A DNA stretch of 64,000 nt from Spiribacter salinus M19-40 (GTDB taxonomy: Bacteria > Pseudomonadota > Gammaproteobacteria > Nitrococcales > Nitrococcaceae), in assembly GCF_000319575.2 (NCBI RefSeq), contig NC_021291.1, positions 1,675,488 to 1,739,487 on the forward strand, read 5' to 3'. This document shows positions 58,218 to 64,000 of the stretch, in pieces. How positions within the stretch are numbered: the stretch's first letter is position 1; each line of letters opens with the position of its first letter. The notes under the pieces were generated by a model. That model had not been told where the DNA came from. It was given only the letters and a program-made list of their open reading frames with translations, and ran no database searches. A program made the translations under genes and the position numbers.

Positions 58218-60104
58218 TCAGGCGCTCCGGCGCTCGGTATCCCGGCGCAGGTGCACGAGCAACAGCGAGACGGCCGCGGGCGTTATACCCGGAATACGCG
58301 CGGCCTGCCCCAGCGTCGCCGGTCGATGACTGAGGAGCTTTTCCCGAACTTCTGCAGACAGCCCGGCGACCGACTGATAATCCAGATCTTGCGGGATCCG
58401 CAGATGCTCGGATCGCTCACTGCGTGCTACCTGATCGGTCTGTCGTTTCAGATAACCCGCATACCGTGCCTCGATAACCAACTGCTCGCGAATGCGCGGG
58501 TCCGCCGGTCCGGGCCCACCCCCCGGCAATTGCATCAGGGTCAGGTAATCCATCTCAGGGCGCCGCAGCAGTGTCATGAGCGTCTGCTCCCGGCGCAGGG
58601 GCTGTCCCAGTAAGCTGGCGCCAGCATCGTCGCCTAAATCACCCGGCTTGACCCAGGTGCGCTCCAATCGCACGCGTTCGGTCTCGATCCCCTCGCGATA
58701 GGCCTCAAAATCCGCCCAGGCCGCTTCGCTGATCAGCCCGTAACGATAGGCCACCGGGAGCAATCGCAGATCCGCGTTGTCCTCGCGCAGCTGTAGGCGA
58801 TATTCCGCCCGCGAGGTGAACATGCGGTAAGGCTCCCGCGTTCCCCGCGTTGTCAGATCATCCGCAAGCACGCCGATATACGCCTCGTGGCGTCCCGGCA
58901 CCCAGCTCGACTCTCCCTGGACGCGCGCGGCGGCATTGACCCCGGCCAGCAAACCCTGGGCGGCCGCCTCTTCGTATCCGGTGGTGCCATTGATTTGCCC
59001 AGCCAACCACAACCCTGGCAGATGCAGACTCTCCAGATGGGGCTGCAAATCCCGCGGATCCAGATAGTCATACTCGATGGCGTAGCCCGGTCGGGTGATG
59101 TGGGCGTTTTCAAGCCCCTGAATGCTGCGCACGAGGGCCACCTGCGTGTCGTAAGCCAGGCTGGTGGAAATGCCGTTGGGATACACCTCGCGACTGCCGA
59201 GGCCTTCAGGCTCCAGGAAAATCTGATGGGCGTTGCGATCGGCAAAGCGCACCACTTTGTCTTCGATCGACGGGCAGTAACGCGGGCCCGTGCCCTCGAT
59301 CTCGCCGCTGAACATCGGTGAGCGATGCAATCCGTCACGGATGATGGCATGCGTGGCTTCGTTGGTGTGCGTGATATGGCAGGCCACCTGCCGTGGATGC
59401 TCATCTCGCCGACTCCAGCGCGAGAAGTAGGGCACCGGATCGTCCCCGGGCTGCTCGCCAATCTGCCGATAATCAATGCTGCCGGCATCAATTCGCGGTG
59501 GCGTTCCGGTCTTAAGCCGGCCCACCCGCAGAGGGAGCTCACGCAACCGTGCGGCAAGGGCATTGGACGGGGCATCACCGGCACGCCCCCCGCTGTGGCT
59601 GTGATCGCCCACGTGAATCCGTCCACCGAGGAAGGTCCCGACCGTCAACACCACCGCCTGCGCCCGCAATGACAGCCCCATGCCGGTGACCACGCCACAG
59701 ACCTCGCCCTGCTCGACGATGAGATCCTGGACGCTGTCCTGGAAGAGTTGCAGGCCCTCGAGGGCATCGAGTTCATGGCGCACGGCTTCCCGGTACAGCG
59801 CCCGATCCGCCTGAGCGCGGGTCGCACGCACCGCCGGCCCCTTGCGGTGGTTGAGACACCGGAACTGAATCCCTGCCCGGTCAATGGCCCGACCCATGAC
59901 GCCCCCCATGGCGTCGATTTCACGCACCAGATGGCCTTTGCCAATCCCGCCAATCGCCGGATTGCAGCTCATCTGACCGATGGTCTCGAGGCTCTGGGTC
60001 AGGAGCAGTGTGCGCACACCCATACGGGCCGCGGCGTGCGCGGCCTCGGTGCCGGCATGACCGCCACCGACGACAATGACTTCAAATGGCCTTGCAGGAT
60101 CCAT
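58218..60104 (-). CDS. mnmG: tRNA uridine-34 carboxymethylaminomethyl synthesis enzyme MnmG
   Basis: A 628-residue FAD enzyme (GidA) forming cmnm5U34 with MnmE. FAD loop [19 protein letters not shown]; catalytic cysteine segment [20 protein letters not shown] and [17 protein letters not shown] are conserved. Length is about that of E. coli (629). MnmE lies 42 bp upstream. Confidence 0.98.
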   Translation of the reverse strand: MDPARPFEVIVVGGGHAGTEAAHAAARMGVRTLLLTQSLETIGQMSCNPAIGGIGKGHLVREIDAMGGVMGRAIDRAGIQFRCLNHRKGPAVRATRAQADRALYREAVRHELDALEGLQLFQDSVQDLIVEQGEVCGVVTGMGLSLRAQAVVLTVGTFLGGRIHVGDHSHSGGRAGDAPSNALAARLRELPLRVGRLKTGTPPRIDAGSIDYRQIGEQPGDDPVPYFSRWSRRDEHPRQVACHITHTNEATHAIIRDGLHRSPMFSGEIEGTGPRYCPSIEDKVVRFADRNAHQIFLEPEGLGSREVYPNGISTSLAYDTQVALVRSIQGLENAHITRPGYAIEYDYLDPRDLQPHLESLHLPGLWLAGQINGTTGYEEAAAQGLLAGVNAAARVQGESSWVPGRHEAYIGVLADDLTTRGTREPYRMFTSRAEYRLQLREDNADLRLLPVAYRYGLISEAAWADFEAYREGIETERVRLERTWVKPGDLGDDAGASLLGQPLRREQTLMTLLRRPEMDYLTLMQLPGGGPGPADPRIREQLVIEARYAGYLKRQTDQVARSERSEHLRIPQDLDYQSVAGLSAEVREKLLSHRPATLGQAARIPGITPAAVSLLLVHLRRDTERRSA

Positions 60105-60146
60105 GACGCCTTACCTGATGTGTTCAACGACCGTGCAGTTTATCAA

Positions 60147-61478
60147 TTACTTGCCAATACAGAAGGTTGAGAAAATCGCCCCTAAGAGATCCTCGGTGGT
60201 CACGGTCCCGGTAATCTCCCCCAACCGGTCCTGGGCGAGACGAAGCGATTCCGCGACCAGCTCATCTCCCAGCCCAGCCGCTGCTGCGCCGCGCGCCTCG
60301 GTGAGTGCCTCGGCGGCTGCATCCAGCGCCTGGAGATGCCGGCGACGGGCGATAAAACCGGCCTCGGTATGCATTTCACCCAACTCACCCCGCAAGTGCG
60401 CGCGCAAGTGATCAAGACCGGCTCCGGTTAGGGCCGATACCCCGATCACCCCCGCTTGAACGCCCGGCGCACGGTCGGTTAAGTCAATCTTGCTGGCCAC
60501 CCGAGTCAGCGGAACATCCGCGGGCAGTTCATCCAGCAGATCGGATGACGCATCGGGGTCCTTGGCGGCATCATCACTCACCAGCAGAATGCGGTCGGCT
60601 CTGGCCATGGCCGCCTGCGCTCGGCGCACCCCTTCCTGCTCGATGACATCGCCACCGTCCCGCAAACCCGCAGTATCCAGGACGCGCAGAGGCAAGCCAT
60701 CGATATGAAGCTGGGTGTCCAGGATGTCCCGAGTCGTCCCCGCGAGTTCGGTCACAATGGCTGCATCGCGCCCGGCGAGGGCATTGAGCAGGCTCGATTT
60801 GCCGGCATTGGGCCGCCCGGCAATAACCAGCGTCAGGCCCTCCTGTAGCCGCTGCCCCTGTCCCGCCGCCCGCCGCGTCGCCGCAAGCCGCTCGGCAATC
60901 GCATCAATGCGGCCAATCAGTTCGTCCGCCGCCAGGCCATCCAGTGACTCGTCGGCAAAATCAATGCTCGACTCCAGATGCACCCGCAGTTCGGTCACCG
61001 AGGCCACCAATCCATTGACTGTCTCGGCAAACTCGCCCTGAAGGGAGTGCATTGCAGCGCGGGCCGCAGACTCACTGCCGGCGTCAATCAGATCGGCAAT
61101 GGCCTCAGCGCGGGTCAGATCCAGGCGGCCATTCAGAAAAGCGCGCTGACTGAACGCGCCGGGCTCGGCCAGTACCGCACCCAACGCGAGGAGCCGCTGG
61201 AGTAATCGATCCAGAACGATGGGGCCACCGTGGCCGTGGAACTCGACCACGTCCTCGCCCGTGAACGACTGGGGACCAGGAAAGAACAGCACTAGCCCTT
61301 CATCAAGGGCTTCACCGTTGCTGTCACGGAACCGTCGTAGCGCCGCATAGCGTGGCGCCGGCAGGGGCGAAGCAATAGCCTGCGCCAGCGCCTGAGCATC
61401 AGGCCCGGAGACCCGTACGACGCCGATCCCACCGCGCCCCGGCGGTGTGGCCACGGCGCACAGGGTGGGCTCGGCCAT
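60147..61478 (-). CDS. mnmE: tRNA modification GTPase MnmE
   Basis: A 443-residue K-dependent GTPase and partner of MnmG. It has an N-terminal THF-binding domain (TLCAVATPPGRGGIGVVRVSG, two parts), G1 GRPNAGKSSLLNAL, G3 DTAGLRD and the C-terminal catalytic FCIGK. The start at 61478 (MAEPTLCAVATPP) fits the family better than 61502, which would overlap yidC. The only element between 48.4 kb and the right edge (60712-60721) lies here, read LDTQ in the G2/switch I region. Confidence 0.96.
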   Translation of the reverse strand: MAEPTLCAVATPPGRGGIGVVRVSGPDAQALAQAIASPLPAPRYAALRRFRDSNGEALDEGLVLFFPGPQSFTGEDVVEFHGHGGPIVLDRLLQRLLALGAVLAEPGAFSQRAFLNGRLDLTRAEAIADLIDAGSESAARAAMHSLQGEFAETVNGLVASVTELRVHLESSIDFADESLDGLAADELIGRIDAIAERLAATRRAAGQGQRLQEGLTLVIAGRPNAGKSSLLNALAGRDAAIVTELAGTTRDILDTQLHIDGLPLRVLDTAGLRDGGDVIEQEGVRRAQAAMARADRILLVSDDAAKDPDASSDLLDELPADVPLTRVASKIDLTDRAPGVQAGVIGVSALTGAGLDHLRAHLRGELGEMHTEAGFIARRRHLQALDAAAEALTEARGAAAAGLGDELVAESLRLAQDRLGEITGTVTTEDLLGAIFSTFCIGK

Positions 61479-61479
61479 G

Positions 61480-63165
61480 CTAGGACTTCGCGCCGGCCTC
61501 AATACGCCGGGTGATAATCCATTGCTGGAGGATGGAAAGACTGTTGTTCGTCACCCAGTAGAGCACCAGCCCCGCCGGGAAGAACATGAAGAAAATTGTA
61601 AAGACCAACGGCAGGCCCATCATGATTTTCTGCTGAATCGGATCCATCGGCGCCGGATTGAGCTTCTGCTGCAGGAACATGGTCGCGCCCATCAACAGCG
61701 GCAGCACATAGAACGGATCCCGTTCGGCCAGATCCTGAATCCAGAGAATCCACGGAGCCTGGCGCAATTCCACGCTCTCCAACAGCACCCAGTACAGCGC
61801 AATGAACACCGGTATCTGAATCAGAATCGGCAAACAGCCGCCCAGCGGGTTCACCTTTTCCTTCTTGTAGAGCTGCATGAGCTCCTGATTCATCTGCTGG
61901 CGGTCCTCACCATAGCGCTCCTTGAGCTTTTGCATCTCAGGCTGGAGCTTGCGCATCCGGGCCATGGAGCGATAACTCGTCTCCGAGAGCTTGTAGAACA
62001 CCAACTTGATGCCGAGCGTGAGCAGAATGATTGACCAGCCCCAATTACCGACGACGTCGTGGATCCAGTCCAGCGCCACGAACAGGGGCTTGGAGATGAT
62101 GGTCAGCCAGCCATAGTCCACGGTGAGCTCAAGCCCGGCGGCCACCGCGTCCAGGCGGTCCTGCTCCTTGGGGCCAATGAACAAACGATTCTCGAAGGCC
62201 TGCGTGTCACCGGCGGCCACACTTTGCCAGGGCGAGCTATGCCCGAGGATGTATTCACCCCGACTAACCCGGGAGTAGTAGCGCAGCTCCTGATCCCGCG
62301 GTGGCACCCAGGCGGCGAGGAAGTAATGCTGGATCATCGCAAGCCAACCATCGGCGATGTCCAGGGAGATGTCCTCCTTGTCCATGTCACCGAAACTGAT
62401 CTTTTGATACTTCTCCTCCGGGCTGTAGAGCACACCACCGGTGTAGCTGGCAGCACCCAGGAAACCCGGACCCTCGGTTTCGGTCGTACGGCGAAGCTGG
62501 CTGTACTGATAGCCGCGCCAGTCGGCGTCGCTGGCATTCTCGACTTCATGCACGACGCGCACGAGGTAGCTATCGCGCTCGAATAAATAACGCCGAGTAA
62601 TGGTGACACCCGACTCGCTGCGCCAGCGAAGCGGCACTTCGATCTGATCTGCATCGTCTTCAAGCGTATAGCGCTCCGCCACGGCCTCCCATTCGGCCAT
62701 GTGCCCGGGTGCCTCCACATCATCGCCGATCAACCCACTCTGGGCGACGAACAAGGGATCAGTGTTGCCGAGCAGCTGAAACGGCGTGTCATCGTCGACC
62801 GCCCGTGTGTGTTCGCGCAGTGCCGCGTCGCGTATGTTGCCGCCCGCTAGCGGGATCTCAATGTCAAGTACATCCGTGGTCACGCGCACGGTATCGGCCA
62901 TGATGGCCTCACTGTCCGCGCCTGCACCGGTGTCATCCGATGCGCCAGGGGCGTCATCCTCGCGGCCACCCGGAGACGCGGGGTCGTCAGCGGCGCGATC
63001 ATCCGCGGCGCCTGGCTCCGGTGCCGCTGCGTCAGCCTGTTCTTCCTGAGTGGCGGCGGTGGTCTCTGCCTGGCGCGGGCCATAGTCCTGCTGCCAGGTC
63101 GTCCAGACCAACAGCATGACAAGCGCGAGGGCGACCAGCAGAAATAGGCGTTGGTTATCCATCAT
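61480..63165 (-). CDS. yidC: membrane protein insertase YidC
   Basis: A 561-residue inner-membrane insertase: an N-terminal helix ([18 protein letters not shown]), an acidic low-complexity linker (about 33-90) rich in Asp, Ala and Glu, the periplasmic domain, and the five-helix core with [20 protein letters not shown]. The acidic linker is consistent with a salt-adapted proteome but not proof of it. Its start overlaps yidD by 4 bp. Confidence 0.98.
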   Translation of the reverse strand: MMDNQRLFLLVALALVMLLVWTTWQQDYGPRQAETTAATQEEQADAAAPEPGAADDRAADDPASPGGREDDAPGASDDTGAGADSEAIMADTVRVTTDVLDIEIPLAGGNIRDAALREHTRAVDDDTPFQLLGNTDPLFVAQSGLIGDDVEAPGHMAEWEAVAERYTLEDDADQIEVPLRWRSESGVTITRRYLFERDSYLVRVVHEVENASDADWRGYQYSQLRRTTETEGPGFLGAASYTGGVLYSPEEKYQKISFGDMDKEDISLDIADGWLAMIQHYFLAAWVPPRDQELRYYSRVSRGEYILGHSSPWQSVAAGDTQAFENRLFIGPKEQDRLDAVAAGLELTVDYGWLTIISKPLFVALDWIHDVVGNWGWSIILLTLGIKLVFYKLSETSYRSMARMRKLQPEMQKLKERYGEDRQQMNQELMQLYKKEKVNPLGGCLPILIQIPVFIALYWVLLESVELRQAPWILWIQDLAERDPFYVLPLLMGATMFLQQKLNPAPMDPIQQKIMMGLPLVFTIFFMFFPAGLVLYWVTNNSLSILQQWIITRRIEAGAKS

Positions 63166-63398
63166 CGGCGGTGACTCGCAGATTCCTGGTCCGGGACAGG
63201 ATCTAGCCCCCCGGGATGAAAGGGATGACAGCGCAGAATGCGCCGAAGGGCGTAATACCCGCCCCGCAGCGCCCCATGGCGCTCAACCGCCTCAATAGCG
63301 TAGCAGGAACAGGTTGGATGAAAGCGGCAGCTCGGACCCAGCAGGGGGCTGATGACGTAGCGGTATGCGCGTAGCAGCGCGATCAAGATGGTTCGCAT
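63162..63398 (-). CDS. yidD: membrane protein insertion efficiency factor YidD
   Basis: A 78-residue protein with the HXXX-Cys pattern [18 protein letters not shown] and [12 protein letters not shown]. It lies between rnpA (16-bp overlap) and yidC (4-bp overlap), the invariant bacterial order, and aids YidC. Confidence 0.95.
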   Translation of the reverse strand: MRTILIALLRAYRYVISPLLGPSCRFHPTCSCYAIEAVERHGALRGGYYALRRILRCHPFHPGGLDPVPDQESASHRR

Positions 63399-63748
63399 GA
63401 CCGGGATACCCGTTGCCAGAGTCTGTCCAGTGCCGCGGAGAGTATAGCGTTTTCTGTGTGTCGGGCGACCGGTCTAACCATGACAACCACGTCCACCTGG
63501 GGCAAATCGGCTTGCCAATGTCGAAACCGCTCGCGAATCAATCGTTTAATCCGGTTCCGGTCGACGGCGCGAGGGGCTGCCTTGCGTGAAACGGCCAGGC
63601 CTAGTCGCGCCCGGTCAGCCTGGCCAGCCCCGGTCAGTATCGTGAAGTAGCGGTCTGCGTAGCGACTCGCTTGGGCAAACACCGCTCGAAATTCACGACT
63701 GCTGGAGAGTCGGGCCTCGAGCGGAAACCTCTGATCCGGGCCCGTCAC
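63383..63748 (-). CDS. rnpA: ribonuclease P protein component
   Basis: A 121-residue basic protein that assists the RNase P RNA in tRNA 5' processing. The signature segment is [13 protein letters not shown], preceded by [14 protein letters not shown]. It is 11 bp after rpmH. Confidence 0.96.
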   Translation of the reverse strand: MTGPDQRFPLEARLSSSREFRAVFAQASRYADRYFTILTGAGQADRARLGLAVSRKAAPRAVDRNRIKRLIRERFRHWQADLPQVDVVVMVRPVARHTENAILSAALDRLWQRVSRSCEPS

Positions 63749-63759
63749 TGGCGCCGGAC

Positions 63760-63894
63760 CTACGGTGTCAGTCGAACGCGTCCCTTCGCGCGGCGCCGAG
63801 CGAGCACCTTGCGGCCATTCCGCGTGGCCATCCGGGCACGGAACCCGTGATTGCGCTTGCGCTTGATGACGCTGGGTTGAAACGTCCTCTTCAT
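63760..63894 (-). CDS. rpmH: 50S ribosomal protein L34
   Basis: A 44-residue very basic protein, [20 protein letters not shown] then [19 protein letters not shown], the invariant L34 sequence. The frame extends upstream without support; 63894 is the standard start. Confidence 0.98.
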   Translation of the reverse strand: MKRTFQPSVIKRKRNHGFRARMATRNGRKVLARRRAKGRVRLTP

Positions 63895-63943
63895 GACGGA
63901 ACCGCCTTCTCGAAAATCGAAATCAGTGGAAAAACAGCCAGCA

Positions 63944-63972
63944 AGCGTAATCCCCCGCCGTGAGGGTGTCAA
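63944..63972 (-). promoter_or_regulatory. probable rpmH promoter
   Basis: On the minus strand a consensus -35 TTGACA (63972-63967) is followed after 17 bp by TACGCT (63949-63944), a weaker -10, about 50 bp before the rpmH start. In related genomes this promoter faces dnaA across the origin region, which would begin near the right edge. Confidence 0.6.
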
Positions 63973-64000
63973 CGAATCCGGCACGGACAAGCGCCGTTCT

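Noticed and set aside
55911..60104. parS sites near parAB
   Set aside because: CACGTG cores were seen (for example near 59609) but the flanking bases do not match the TGTTYCACGTGRAACA consensus well enough on either side.

Overview
The window looks like the chromosome of a GC-rich gammaproteobacterium. Gene content and order (ygfB-pepP-ubiH, zapA-6S RNA-fau, tesA/ybbA-ybbP, trxA-rho, rpmH-rnpA-yidD-yidC-mnmE-mnmG-rsmG-parA-parB-atp-glmU-glmS), System II cytochrome c maturation and a PHA synthase suggest an Ectothiorhodospiraceae-type organism, possibly a halophile of the Spiribacter kind. The genus is inference; no rRNA gene lies in the window. || Layout. 1-6.8 kb: end of a sugar-nucleotide epimerase, then a tight minus-strand chain ygfB-pepP-ubiH-gcvH-tpx-phosphohexomutase. 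6.8-9.7 kb: a short coiled-coil protein, zapA, 6S RNA, 5-formyl-THF cyclo-ligase, an EVE protein and a glucosaminidase. 9.7-16.8 kb: argA, an SH3-domain envelope protein, lgt, thyA, folA, rho, trxA, cysQ. 16.8-23.4 kb: phaC, ybbP-ybbA divergent from tesA, an exo/endonuclease-family protein. 23.4-28.1 kb: dsbA, ccsB, resB and cytochrome c4. 28.1-38.4 kb: engB, polA, a LOG protein, uvrD, oxyR, and the zinc uptake genes znuA/znuCB around a Zur-type operator. 38.4-45.7 kb is the most accessory part: a cysteine-less PAS protein, metC, ohr, an HUH transposase, DUF4864 and SRPBCC proteins, a short LOV photoreceptor, an SDR and an unrecognised membrane protein. 45.7-64 kb: glmS, glmU, the atp operon, parAB, rsmG, mnmG, mnmE, yidC, yidD, rnpA and rpmH. 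This is the classic origin-proximal block, so dnaA/oriC should lie just beyond the right edge. || The most unusual signal is a short word, TGGGTGTCCA (core of a consensus close to TYGTGGGTGTCCAGTAT). I count 45 exact copies by eye, 24 on the plus and 21 on the minus strand. About 0.12 would be expected for a random 10-mer counted on both strands. Thirty-three copies lie inside genes, nearly always read as (L/M/V)DT(H/Q) or (V/L)GV(Q/H). Twelve are intergenic, some as inverted pairs or tandem groups. Density peaks at 35.5-48.3 kb and falls to zero across glmU-atp-parAB-mnmG. High copy number, orientation balance, occurrence in and between genes, and inverted pairs resemble the DNA uptake sequences of Neisseriaceae and Pasteurellaceae, but the word is neither of those. 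A lineage-specific uptake-type sequence is the favoured inference; no competence gene is in the window to support it directly. || No tRNA or rRNA gene, CRISPR array, prophage or complete insertion sequence was seen. Every stretch over 150 bases without a gene is described in the feature list.
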